Below are positions 19,149 through 29,054 of a DNA stretch of 64,000 bases, in pieces (the stretch's first letter is position 1; every line of letters starts with the position of its first letter). The notes under the pieces were generated by a model. The model was not told the origin of the DNA and did no database searches. It saw only the letters and a list, made by a program, of their open reading frames with translations. The position numbers and the translations under genes were made by a program. Source of the stretch: Eutreptiella sp. 'Long Island Sound 2002' (Eukaryota; Euglenozoa; Euglenophyceae; Eutreptiales; Eutreptiaceae); the NCBI GenBank assembly GCA_964036045.1, contig OZ038378.1:163305311-163369310 (forward strand). Direction: 5' to 3'.

Positions 19149-19572
19149 ACTCAGGAAGGGGTGTCCGCCCTTTCACCGGTAAGCGGTTGCGACTGGGGGG
19201 GAGCTCAGTCACACCACCAGGACCGGGAGATGACCACGCGTTGCCCTTGCGGCCGCGGTGGAGGTCTCTAGGCGCCTGGGGGTGCAGGAGAGGACCCGGG
19301 CCCAGAGGCTCAGTGTGCAAAGAGGCGACCGGTGTTCGGCAGACCTTCAAAAGCGCTGAGTACAGCAGGTCGTTCGTCCACTGTTGCGTACTTGTGGAGC
19401 AGTGGTGCTTCTGTTGCGGCTGGGAGGCGCTTGGGACGGCTGAGACTTCGTCTCCGTGGTACTCCTCGTAGTAGCAGATGCTTTAGTTGTGCCTAGGGGC
19501 ATGATCCCCGGTAGGCAGTCCATGAAAAGACATCGAAAAAAAATAGACACGAAAAAAAATAGACACTCAGAA
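19149..19572 (-). promoter_or_regulatory. LINE 5' untranslated region
   Basis: 424 bp from the target site to the first ATG. The extreme 5' end has two tandem copies of a 17-bp unit containing GTCTATTTTTTTTCG (plus 19537-19572). The segment 19225-19265 is repeated near 11632-11672. An internal promoter is expected for this class but no specific box is recognised. Confidence 0.5.
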
Positions 19573-19585
19573 AGTGGTCTCGGGG
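19573..19585. repeat. LINE target-site duplication, 5' side
   Basis: AGTGGTCTCGGGG; partner of 10593-10605 with one difference. Confidence 0.75.
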
Positions 19586-20204
19586 CTGTGGGCCTTGCAG
19601 CGGCGGCATTCCCCCGGCGCAGGGGCGGACACAGGGACTTTCCGTCCCGAGGCATTAACCCGTTTGAGGACGCCTCCCTCACGCACGAACCAAACCCCTC
19701 GCCACCGAAACGAATCCGTCGGGTGGGCGGAGGCCTGAGACCACTGGAGGGCATCCAGCTGCTTGCCCTCGGCTGATTCGGCATCTTCGCGGGCTCGTTG
19801 TCGTCCTTCGTACGCCTTGTGGCTGTCCCATAGGGTGTCCCAGACACGGTTCGCCAGAACCTCCCCGGGAGTCAGGTCCTCGGTGCCCTCCATGTCCGCT
19901 CTAGGCACCTGCTGCACGTACTGCTCCAGGGACTCCGCGGTTTGCTTCATCCACCCGGCCAGGCGCTCACGGCCACGGAACTCCGCCAAGGCCTCCGTCG
20001 TAAGCCGTGGCGTCTTGGGTGAGGCCAGCTCCGCCTTCTCGAGCCTCCTGCGAAGGCCCTCCAATTCTGCTGCCTGTTGCCGGACCAAGGCCTCCAGTCG
20101 GGATTCGTGTGCGAAGAAGGGGATGGTCCAACCGACGGCTCCACGCCGCGATTGTCCGAATCCTTCGGGGGGCTGGCCGACTTGTTGGGGGTGAAAAGGT
20201 TCAT
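19573..20204 (-). CDS. Inner element gag, 5' portion (split by the LINE)
   Basis: The likely start is ATG at 20204 (MNLFTPNKSASPPK). A one-base frameshift near 20115 leads to the frame with a clear coiled coil (ESRLEALVRQQAAELEGLRR), then a helical region and the zinc-knuckle start CRRCKAH. The LINE interrupts directly after the codons for SPETT; the rest of the knuckle and the UGA are at 10592-10551. Self-assembly via the coiled coil and RNA binding via the knuckle are inferred. The apparent ORF from 20382 is a chimera of the outer gag start and inner gag. Confidence 0.65.
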
Positions 20205-20215
20205 GGTACAAAAAA

Positions 20216-20288
20216 CAGAAAGTAAAAACACAGTGCCTGAGAGGGGAAGAGGGGGAGGTAAACCAACGGTGACAAGCACCGTGAGTTT
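20216..20288 (-). repeat. Split direct repeat A1, 5' end of inner element
   Basis: 73-bp partner of 5822-5894. On the minus strand it starts with AAAC, directly after outer gag codons GEQ. Confidence 0.85.
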
Positions 20289-20331
20289 GCTCCCCGGCCT
20301 CTGTGAACTCTTGTCCCCCGTCTGTCGCCAT
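20289..20331 (-). pseudogene. 5' fragment of outer gag
   Basis: ATG at 20331 then MATDGGQEFTEAGEQ, interrupted by the inner element. The frame continues at 5495. Confidence 0.6.
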
Positions 20332-20752
20332 GGGCGTCTGGGTTGCTGACGGCGGAGGCCTCACAGCCAGCCGTTGAGCCAAAGCAAAAGCAGCAGCCGA
20401 CTATTCGGTGGTGAGGTCGAAGGATTGAACTTCCAGTCTCCAGTTTAGCATCATACCAAACAGCAGCGCGTCTCGGTAGTAGGAGAAGGAGGTGTTCACC
20501 ATTGTGACTCCAAGCTGGTCAAAAAAGATGCGGGCAATAGAGGTCCTGTTTACCCTGTTGGAGGAGGCCCACGTGGCTCAGCTGGCCAGTAAGACTATCG
20601 CCCGATGTTCAGCTGGAATCTTCATCGCCAATTTGGGCTGGGCCACGAGTGCCGACCAGGCTGCGTCCAGAATGTCGTGTTGCTCTGAGATCAACCGCTC
20701 CCAAGACCAGTCTACATCCGTCGACGCTGCCGTCGCATGCTTGAACCGACTA
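20332..20752 (-). promoter_or_regulatory. Outer element 5' leader
   Basis: About 420 bp between A1 and the gag ATG. No ORF is supported. It presumably contains the promoter and RNA start, but no boxes are recognised. Confidence 0.4.
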
Positions 20753-20852
20753 ATGGCACCAAAGACAGAAGGCAACTTAAATAGCCTATAATACACACAA
20801 GCTGGGGAGAACGGGGCTACAGCAGAACTTTCGTTATTTGAAAACTACAGTT
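20753..20852 (-). repeat. Split direct repeat A1, 5' end of outer element
   Basis: 100-bp partner of 485-584 (5 differences). Similarity stops at the AAC (20852-20850 on the minus strand), marking the left terminus. Confidence 0.87.
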
Positions 20853-22050
20853 TTATTGGGCAAAATAATGATTTTACAAGGGGTTGGACATCCAACATCA
20901 TGCCTTGGGGTATGCTACGTGAATGACCCCCCAAAGGGGGGGGGGGTATACGACGCACGCGCCTACGCTTGATCTAACAACCTCTCTTCAAGGTGATTTC
21001 AAGTCTCATTCTGCTCTGGGCAGATAGATAGATAGATACTAGTATCATGGGTTATGAGCGCACCAGGATGCCCCTAGGGAAGATGATGGCAATGATGGCT
21101 GGTGTTTCGAGGTGGTAATGCTTTTGATGGGTATGTAACATGGGTTGGAGCAATAAATGTGCATGCAGCACGCACACAAGGCATGTGCATAATTGTCACC
21201 TCATACTCACTCTCACTCTCACTCTCACTCTCACACTCGCATTCACGCACACACACACACACACACACACACATGTGTGTGCACACTGAGGCACATTTTG
21301 GCGACTAGGCAACCCTGGTCCGACATTGCTACTCCACCATAGAACCGCATTACCTCCTACCCTGCATGGAACCCTACACATCAGTTCACGACCTCCCGGC
21401 CCTGGTGATCCTCCAAAGAACTGTAGTGGCCATCGATGCGGGTACATCTTTGGTAGGAGTGGCAATGGTGGGGTTGGTGGATGCTACAATGCCAAGGAGG
21501 CATCGGAAGTGGGCACCTCATTGGATGGGGAGACCCTCTTGCTCCTCCTCTGTGCCCAGTAGCTTTCTGCACAAGGGGCCATGGAAATTGGAAAGATTCC
21601 CCTTCCTCTTTGCTCATTTTCATCAATCCTTGTCACCTTTCGGTGTGAATAATGGCTCACGTCACCGATTTGGTGCCTAAATTGCCTATGCCAGCGCAGA
21701 GCGTTTTGGCATTTTTGGGGAAGTTTTGCAATTTCCGCTTCAATTTGCGGAAGTAACCCCCCCCCCTATTTTGAGGGTGGGGAACTCAAAAAAAAAGTTT
21801 TGGAAGGTATCTAGATGGGTAGGGTGGGTTTTTGGGGGGGGGGGGTAGTAGGGGGGTTGGAAGGTCTAAAAATAGGGCATTACATCATCCAACGCAGATT
21901 GCTGAAAACACAGAACGGATGTCCCCAAGAGATATATGTCCAATCTTGATCCCATCTGTTGAAACTTGCTGTGGTTGCAGTGGTTGATGTCCATCAAAGC
22001 AAACGAGCCAATGCATGATACAATCATGCTGCAGTCTTCTTGTTGCCCTG
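20853..22050. other. Intergenic block with microsatellites
   Basis: No gene is supported. It contains (GATA)3 near 21026, a (CTCACT)n tract running into (CA)n at about 21205-21275, and a G run at about 21834-21846. Confidence 0.6.
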
Positions 22051-22641
22051 TGAACAAGAACCCCCCCCCCCCTTGTATAAGCTACGCCAAAGTCCCAAAT
22101 TAATACGGTCCCCACGCCCACTGTAGCTTGGACACGGGCCTAGCTTGCGCGCGACACATACAACTACCAACACCGGGCACCCAGGTTCAAAAAAAGAGGT
22201 TTGGCTGATTCTCTGGATCCTCCCTGCCCTCAGGACACGGGCACAGTTTAATTCGAACAACCATCTGACGGGCGGGAGCGCGCGGCCCCGCCCGCCCGGA
22301 GCTTGGACACGGGCCTAGCTTGCGCGCGACACATACAACTACCAACACCGGGCACCCAGGTTCAAAAAAAGAGGATTGCATGGTGAGCTGGTGCAAGAAA
22401 GGGGCATATAATGCACAAACATCCCCAAAATCAGAGCTATCTGGGTTCAAGTGGGCAAACACTCACAACAAATGTGTCCATGACTCTATGTGACTGGCAA
22501 ATCCGTCACCAAACCCATGTCTTATGTGGCTGCACTACGTTTGGTACCGAATTAAAATTAGGTCCCAAATTAATACGGTCCCTACGCCTACTGTAGCTTG
22601 GACAAGGGCGTAGCATATACAAGGGGGGGGGACGGTTCTTT
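22051..22641. mobile_element. Small terminal-inverted-repeat (MITE-like) element
   Basis: Ends at about 22063-22087 and 22607-22630 are inverted copies (CCCCCCTTGTATAAGCTACG, one internal mismatch), and the outward flanks also pair (AAGAACC / GGTTCTT). Inside are two ~75-bp near-identical direct repeats (22124-22199 and 22300-22374) and a ~50-bp direct repeat next to each end (22093-22143, 22563-22613). There is no transposase ORF, so it is probably non-autonomous. No clear target-site duplication was found. Confidence 0.45.
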
Positions 22642-23589
22642 TGTGCCTAGAAGCCAGCTACTCAAGGGGTTGTCAACAGGCATGCAGCCCCCCCCCCCCC
22701 CATTCCTTTATGTCTCATGTACAAGCTTTCCAGCTTGACAGTTCCCCACCCCCACCCCCTTCCCCTTCCCTTGTTTGGCACAGCCACCTACCAAGAGCTA
22801 CTGGATTGCAACCACTCAAAAGCACATAGCTTCAAAAGGAGCAGGAAAGAAAGAGATGCAAATTGGTGCGAGAAAACGAAACCCACTTTCACAGCGAGAA
22901 CCTACTGCAGCTATGCAGGGGGTTCAAAAATCGAAAAATTTGACCCCACACTTTTTGACCCTAAAATCATACTTATTGTTGGACCTTTTTTATTTTGGGC
23001 CGCAAAAAACACCCCGGACAGTTTGTTCAATCAAAATCACGCAGGTCCTCATGTATGGGAAAACGTCATATATCCCCCTTGTTGGGCCCATTCGCATACC
23101 CTACCTCAAGGGGCTTGAATCGTTCGTTTCATCCCATGTAAAATCATTATTTTGTCCTATGAAAATATCCCCCAATGAGTTGTTGGTCATGATCCCCAAA
23201 CACCGCCCACCTGAAACCCACCTTTTCAGGCAGATGTTTCTTGCAGAAACAGAGGTTTTGGGGGGCACAAACGGCGTCACGGGGTGTGTGCGTGAGTTTG
23301 CCTTGTGTCTTTTGTATTGTCTGCAGAGGGTTGTTGGATCAATCACAGGCAACAGCGCCATAAACTCTTCCATTTTGAGGGGTATTCACGCAGCACATGC
23401 AGGTATGAAAATGGAGGTTTAACTCCTTGCAGGTACATTGTGGCTCGAACTATTAGAAATGCCCGGCAAGAATGGGATCGGTACAGGAATGAGCAGGACA
23501 ATTGGAAGTAGAAATAGCAGCGATCGCTTGCTAAACCTGTTGCAAAGCAAGTGATTGCCGGAAGCTTCTGCGTGCTTACTGTTGATTCG
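22642..23589. other. Intergenic block
   Basis: Contains a C13-type run near 22687-22700. The plus strand is open at 22775-23422 (215 codons) but the translation has no recognisable motif and no splice or poly(A) signal supports it. I treat it as unsupported. Confidence 0.4.
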
Positions 23590-24811
23590 TTTCTGGATGC
23601 ATACTGTCACGTGCTGCATGCTTCTGGATGCATACTGTTACGTGCTGCATGCTTCTGGATGCATACTGTCACGTGCTGCATGCTTCTGGATGCATACTGT
23701 TACGTGCTGCATGCTTCTGGATGCATACTGTTACGTGCTGCATGCTTCTGGATGCATACTGCTACGTGCTGCATGCTTCTGGATGCATACTGTTACGTGC
23801 TGCATGCTTCTGGATGCATACTGTCACGTGCTGCATGCTTCTGGATGCATACTGTTACGTGCTGCATGCTTCTGGATGCATACTGTTACGTGCTGCATGC
23901 TTCTGGATGCATACTGCTACGTGCTGCATGCTTCTGGATGCATACTGCTACGTGCTGCATGCTTCTGGATGCATACTGCTACGTGCTGCATGCTTCTGGA
24001 TGCATACTGTTACGTGCTGCATGCTTCTGGATGCATACTGTTACGTGCTGCATGCTTCTGGATGCATACTGTTACGTGCTGCATGCTTCTGGATGCATAC
24101 TGTCACGTGCTGCATGCTTCTGGATGCATACTGTTACGTGCTGCATGCTTCTGGATGCATACTGTCACGTGCTGCATGCTTCTGGATGCATACTGTTACG
24201 TGCTGCATGCTTCTGGATGCATACTGCTACGTGCTGCATGCTTCTGGATGCATACTGTTACGTGCTGCATGCTTCTGGATGCATACTGTTACGTGCTGCA
24301 TGCTTCTGGATGCATACTGTTACGTGCTGCATGCTTCTGGATGCATACTGTTATGTGCTGCATGCTTCTGGATGCATACTGTTACGTGCTGCATGCTTCT
24401 GGATGCATACTGTTACGTGCTGCATGCTTCTGGATGCATACTGCTACGTGCTGCATGCTTCTGGATGCATACTGTTACGTGCTGCATGCTTCTGGATGCA
24501 TACTGCTACGTGCTGCATGCTTCTGGATGCATACTGTCACGTGCTGCATGCTTCTGGATGCATACTGTTACGTGCTGCATGCTTCTGGATGCATACTGTT
24601 ACGTGCTGCATGCTTCTGGATGCATACTGCTACGTGCTGCATGCTTCTGGATGCATACTGTTATGTGCTGCATGCTTCTGGATGCATACTGTTACGTGCT
24701 GCATGCTTCTGGATGCATACTGTTACGTGCTGCATGCTTCTGGATGCGCTGCATGCTTCTGGATGCATACTGTTACGTGCTGCATGCTTCTGGATGCATA
24801 CTGCCACTTGC
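23590..24811. repeat. 31-bp minisatellite, about 40 units
   Basis: Head-to-tail 31-bp units, each starting CTGGATGCATACTG and ending ACGTGCTGCATGCTT. Nearly all variation is at one dinucleotide between these parts (TT, TC or CT). One unit near 24745 lacks about 12 bp, two have ATG for ACG, and the last is divergent. The period is not a multiple of three and no frame contains a stop, so all three plus frames give artificial ~440-470-codon repeats. The unit has palindromic cores (ATGCAT, GCATGC, CACGTG in some). Confidence 0.97.
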
Positions 24812-25065
24812 TGTATGCTTCTTGCTGGCTGCCCTCCAGCTTGTGGTACCTACTTTTCTTGCTGGGTGTGAACATGCTGGGCTCAAATGTGGGGGACCAA
24901 CAACAGTGGCCATATCCTGCGGCCCAGGCTCTGGGAGTTGTACCAAAACGGCGTCACCTTCAGAACACGTGATGTGTCTGCTTAAGGGAGACAACACAAC
25001 ATAAATACGACATGAAATGGCACATGTGCTAGAAAATGCAGACACAGAAAATTGCTCAATCAGAA

Positions 25066-25071
25066 TTTATT
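25066..25071 (-). terminator. Poly(A) signal AATAAA (minus)
   Basis: AATAAA about 90 bp after the stop of the candidate terminal exon 25375-25161. Confidence 0.35.
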
Positions 25072-25160
25072 GGACTCCTTAAAACACTCTCGAAATTGAA
25101 TGCAACCTTTTTGGGTAAACAAGTGCAATAGAGAGTGCCCTCTGGTGTGAGGGGCACTGT

Positions 25161-25378
25161 TCAAGGGCCAGGGGAGCCGTTTTGCAGCCCCAAAATGCCA
25201 GGTTCACATGGCTTGGGAAAGCGAATCACCAGCAGGGTACAGGTCTGTGATGTTGGGACAGCACCGTGATGGTGGCATGCGTTCGGACACATTTTCTGAC
25301 CTGTAGCTGTGTGGGGAGCCAGCAGTAGCCCTGCTGAAAGCCCTGGAACTGCTCCATACAGCACCCCTTTTGCTGAAA
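25161..25378 (-). CDS. Candidate terminal exon, unknown protein
   Basis: On the minus strand the sequence ...CTATGTTTCAG (acceptor-like, near 25380) is followed by an open frame (AKGVLYGAVPGLSAGLLLAP...) to a UGA at 25161, with AATAAA downstream at 25071-25066. There is no recognised domain. Upstream exons were not linked. The splice reading is an inference from signals only. Confidence 0.3.
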
Positions 25379-25923
25379 CATAGAATGTCTCTCGGGACAT
25401 GGGCATTCATACCATCACTCACACCCAACCCTTCCCCTGGGGTCACCGTTCGTGAGATCTTTTGCATCCGTCCATCTTGCTCCCTTAAACGTATCCTTGA
25501 TCTGCAGTGATGATGCGACCGAAAATGCAACTCTGTGCATGTTCGGTCGCCAACCTGAAGGAATCAGCCTGTGACGGTGCAGTTTTATGTTAAGGAAGCG
25601 GGAGCATCTGACCATTGCAGAAGGGCGAGGAGACAAAAGCAGGGTTTGAGGAGCCGTAGCAAAAGCGGTTAGTTGCAGTCAGATAAGTAACAATGGGCGG
25701 TGGTGAAGGCGACTGCCGAGCAGGTTGGTTGGGATATGACTGAATCAAAGGAATGGATCGATCCTTAACTGCACGACACTTCGTCTCGGGTCATTCATAG
25801 CCATGGCGAGCTGATCGGCCGGACTGCCAGCCCCCCGTACCCCCCCCCCCCTGAGCACACACCTCGACGCAAGTCTGGTTGGCACCAGCATACCTGGAAT
25901 AGGCTGATATGGACAACGAAGCT

Positions 25924-25929
25924 TTTATT
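25924..25929 (-). terminator. Poly(A) signal AATAAA (minus)
   Basis: AATAAA nine bases after the stop of the 25939-26160 exon candidate. Confidence 0.4.
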
Positions 25930-25938
25930 GACATGTAT

Positions 25939-26160
25939 TCACAGGGTCAGGTTTTCACATCTACTGGAGACAGAGTCATCTAGCTGAACCTGGGCTGGAG
26001 CCTGAAGGCAGGACAGTCTCGAGGGCTTGGCTGGGTGTGCAAATTTGATTGGCTCTCCACTCTGTTCTAATCCGAGTTCAAAAATACAAACGTTGACAGG
26101 CACACCGTCCAGGGCTTTTTCAGCGTCAATCATAGTGCACCAACAATGCAAAGCCCGATA
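25939..26160 (-). CDS. Candidate terminal exon, unknown protein
   Basis: Open minus frame with ordinary protein composition (MIDAEKALDGVPVNVCIFEL...) ending in UGA at 25939, followed after nine bases by AATAAA. Upstream there is a CAG acceptor-like site near 26163, but the pyrimidine tract is poor. No family is recognised. Confidence 0.3.
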   Translation of the reverse strand, partial: YRALHCWCTMIDAEKALDGVPVNVCIFELGLEQSGEPIKFAHPAKPSRLSCLQAPAQVQLDDSVSSRCENLTL

Positions 26161-26199
26161 CCTACCTGCCCCCCCGACCCCTGGCCCCACCAATGGTGG

Positions 26200-28421
26200 T
26201 TACAATTACGACTACGACTGCGATACCGGTCTGGCACAACACCAGCGGCCGACAGTAAACATCATACTGTCACCCAAACACCAGCTTGGCGAAACGGTTC
26301 ACCAGTGCCACGACAATATTGTTTTTCGTCATTTCGCAGCCCCCCTCTGCCTCTTTCTCCCAGCCCCATCAAAATCATCACGTCAATCTTGTATCACCGA
26401 AACCCACACTCATATGCAGGGAACACAAGCTTAAATGCAGTGGGATACCATGAGGCGCTACAACCACGCCTGAACACAAACCAGTGCAAACAAATACGTT
26501 CATAAACCTGAACACCCATAAATGCAACAAAGAGTGTGTTTGGAGTCCAGACTGTTTCCCCCTTGCAGAAAGACACCAACAAAACCACAACATCGCCACA
26601 TGAAGACGGTTTTGGAACAGCCCGTGTTGGAACGATGGCCTCGTCCCCACCACACAACTTTGTGCACACATCCAACACAAATGCCAGGAGCAGTACCGTC
26701 TGACACGTGAATGCTACTGCACCTCCAAATCGACCACCACCGGCCCTTTGAAAGGTGGCAATCCCGGCATCACTCCATTACCAACACCAAGTCTTGATCA
26801 GGGGATGCTCATACCCTGTTCCTGTCTGGCGTGACGTCATCCATCTTGTCTTCTGGGCAACGTGAAAGGCTGCACCATGTAGGGACTCAACTCCTGTTGT
26901 ACACCTCCCTGGCGGTTCCCCGTCTCCATCCAGCCAAGCGGGTCTAAACACTCAAATGGAACCCAATGTTACGTGAAGCGATAGCACAGCTACCTTCATT
27001 TACAATCAATCGGTCCGTAAGCCCTGGTGAGGCACCCAAGTTAATATGTGGCCTCCAGGAACATCAGAGGGAACGGCGGTCAGTGGTGATGTTTCTGGTT
27101 GTGGCTGTGGCTGTGGTTGTGGCCAGGCTTGTGAAGGGCTTGGCGCCACTTTCGATTTGTGGAGAAGGACACCCTCGGGCCCTACGGACGAAAGGAAGAG
27201 GCAGGGCAAAGAGTGCTCTAATGCCAGGCCCACGGTTTGCGATTGGATGGGCAGAAAGAAGCCCTGGGCAGAAATCAGTGGATGGGGAAGTGCAGACAGA
27301 CAGAGCCAGAAACGTTCCATCCACAATAGTACCACCACAGGTGGTACCACTATTTCTATGCCATACCATTCGAAACAATATGCTCATCTGCGATATAGTA
27401 CATCATCAATGCTACACAGTGTGCTGTGTGCTGTAATTTGTATGCGGTTTGGTGCATGCTGTGCCAGGGTGCACCAAGCTAAACTGTGCCATTCTATGCA
27501 GCTCCAGTTGACAACCAAAAGCAGCACCCAATGTGCTGAAGCAAGAGTCATGCGGCTGCACCCGCGTTTCCCCTCCCTCTTAAAAAATCAACAACCAAAC
27601 CCCGGACAAAACAAACACTCGGGTAAACTGACTCTTCCTTTGGTTCAGGGGGGTTAATCTGATGCACTCTCTCTTCGTGACAACACCGCCTCAATACCAG
27701 TCGCTTGTTGATCTCGGTGTGTGACATTGTGTTCAGGGCCACAAGCCAAGCAACACAATCGAACATCGGATCCGATGTGTCCTGCAAGTAGTGTGATGGC
27801 GCTAGCTACTCCAAAGAGGTACATGGGCATACTCTGACACTGGAAGGGAAACGGTGCCTTTTCTCACCGCAAATCAACCGTGGCTCAACGGTGCTCGTGC
27901 GATTGCTACACGAGGCTGAATATGCATCCTCACAGCCACCACCTTCACCACCACCACAACCACAACCACCACCACAACAGCAATATCAACCACAAAGGTA
28001 AAGCACAATACAATACCGCAAATACCACACACTCATGGCCCACCTGCGTGCCCTCGGCGGCGTAATGCGCCGGTCCTGCCTGCCCTGCGAGTCAATATGT
28101 GCGCCGATACCGGAATCCCTCGTTCGTATTCCACCGCAACTTCGATTGAGGGAGTAAGCCACGTGGGCAACACAGTAGCGCCAGCGTCGACCACCCGCCC
28201 GATAGACAGGTGGTTTCGCTTGTCGTATGGGTTCGTTGGTGCTGATTTTGCTGTGAGCGTGCGCCACCTGCGCCGTTTTTGCGCTGCTGCTGGAGCGAAC
28301 ACTGATAAAATGTCACCTCATTGGTGGACCGGCAGTCGTCCTTCGATGGACTTGGCTCCCAATCCACTTACGGGGGCCGCCCCAGGCCCAGCCCCCGATG
28401 CTGCCCACGCTGATGACATCG
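26200..28421. other. Gene-poor block with low-complexity tracts
   Basis: No gene is firmly supported. Contains (TGTGGC)n-like DNA near 27090-27125 and (ACC/ACA)n near 27930-27985. A minus segment near 27270-27020 follows an acceptor-like TTTCTGCCCAG and could be a small Pro/Gln-rich exon, but evidence is thin. Confidence 0.35.
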
Positions 28422-29054
28422 TCAAACCTGTGCCCCAGCCGCTGCCTGTCGACTGCGGACGTACATGTCCACCAGCCCCGCGAGCACCTGCTCCATGGAC
28501 TGCTGCCCAGGGGAGGCAGCAGGTTCGCCGGACCCTTTGTGCCCCTGCAATCGGGAGAGGGACAGCATGCGACTCGGGGTGTGGGGCTCCGCGCCAGAGG
28601 GCAGGCCGGGCCCCAGGCTCAGGGACAGACCGGAGGCAGGGGTCTTCGCGTGGGCATGGGTGGTGAGCCGGCTCAGAGGGCTATCCGGACATGTCGACAC
28701 ATGATCTTGGAGGGCGTTGAGGGGGGCACAGTGCTGGCCGTTGTACGGGCACGGGACCGGGTCTGAATAGTGAATGGAGTGGTCTGCCTGGGATGGCTGG
28801 GGCTGTGCGAGACCTGGTTGGGGCTGGGAGGGGCGTTCTTGGGGCTGGGTGAGGCCAGGCTGGGGCTGGGAGATGTCTGGCTGGGGCTGCGGAGGGTCGA
28901 TGCCCTGGTTCAGACTCAAATCTGAAGGCAGTCCCTTGGTACCAAGCGCCCAGGCTCTCTTCGGACTTCTCAAGCCACCTCTCGGAGCATCGCCCTGGGA
29001 ACGGGACCGCAGGCGGGTTTTCGAGGGGACCGCGGGGCGTCGGTTGGGGTGCAC
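28422..29054 (-). CDS. Candidate exon with TRAF-like zinc-finger motif
   Basis: A strong 3' splice-site sequence on the minus strand (pyrimidine-rich, ending TGTATTCGCAG at 29055) precedes an open frame to a UGA at 28422. The translation is Pro/Gln/Ser-rich (repeats of QPQPG), then CPYNGQHCAPLNALQDHVSTC, whose C-x6-C...H-x3-C spacing resembles a TRAF-type zinc finger, and ends in a helix (LAGLVDMYVRSRQAA). It lies on the same strand as the exons at 31576-32878 and may be the 3' part of one gene. This is inferred, not proven by phase. Confidence 0.4.
   Translation of the reverse strand: MHPNRRPAVPSKTRLRSRSQGDAPRGGLRSPKRAWALGTKGLPSDLSLNQGIDPPQPQPDISQPQPGLTQPQERPSQPQPGLAQPQPSQADHSIHYSDPVPCPYNGQHCAPLNALQDHVSTCPDSPLSRLTTHAHAKTPASGLSLSLGPGLPSGAEPHTPSRMLSLSRLQGHKGSGEPAASPGQQSMEQVLAGLVDMYVRSRQAAAGAQV

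Larger units (their letters stand above)
10606..19572 (-). mobile_element. Non-LTR retrotransposon (LINE) with APE, RT and RNase H
   Basis: An 8967-bp element flanked by a 13-bp target-site duplication, inserted in the inner gag. Minus-strand order: 5' region (19572-19149), ORF1 (19148-17766), second ORF1-like gene (17707-16526), APE-RT gene (16529-12863), RNase H frame (to 11922), small basic ORF (11535-11059) and a 3' region with no poly(A) tail. The APE + RT + RNase H set is that of I/R1/Tad/Ingi-type LINEs. It appears full length, with one clear frameshift near 16300. Confidence 0.85.
5496..20288 (-). mobile_element. Inner tyrosine-recombinase retrotransposon, inserted in the outer gag
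   Basis: Minus-strand order: A1 (20216-20288) - gag - YR - linker - RT - RNase H - B1 (5891-5943) - A2 (5822-5894) - B2 (5496-5548). The A copies (73 bp) and B copies (53 bp) each differ at two positions, fewer per base than in the outer element, so this is the younger insertion. All three junctions share AAAC (minus). Removing the element and keeping one AAAC rejoins the outer gag frame exactly (GEQT then PDKS). There is no other target duplication. Without the LINE it is about 5.8 kb. It differs in sequence from the outer element but has the same gene order. Confidence 0.85.
268..20852 (-). mobile_element. Outer tyrosine-recombinase retrotransposon (interrupted)
   Basis: Read on the minus strand, the element runs A1 (20753-20852) - gag - YR - RT - RNase H - B1 (582-638) - A2 (485-584) - B2 (268-324). 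This is the split-direct-repeat layout known from PAT/Ngaro-type YR retrotransposons. The two A copies are 100 bp with 5 differences; the two B copies are 57 bp with 1. All three junctions (5' end, B1/A2, 3' end) share the trinucleotide AAC (minus strand), and no target-site duplication is seen, as expected for recombinase-mediated integration of a circle. Without the inner element (5496-20288) its length is about 5.8 kb. The coding part is decayed: frameshifts, in-frame UAG codons and a lost RT catalytic aspartate. Confidence 0.85.

Noticed and set aside
19567-20382. Single 271-codon protein
   Set aside because: It is a chimera: the first ~30 codons belong to the outer element's leader/gag, then the inner A1 repeat and inner gag follow, and it is cut by the LINE.
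485-20852. The 100-bp repeats as LTRs of one giant retrotransposon
   Set aside because: The B1-A2-B2 arrangement, tyrosine recombinase genes and lack of an integrase or protease fit split direct repeats of a YR element.
22775-23422. 215-codon plus frame
   Set aside because: No motif, splice or poly(A) support; flanked by repeats.
23590-24811. CRISPR-like array
   Set aside because: Units are contiguous with no unique spacers, and the setting is eukaryotic.
23551-25004. Three overlapping 438-473-codon plus ORFs
   Set aside because: They arise only because a 31-bp stop-free unit is repeated about 40 times.
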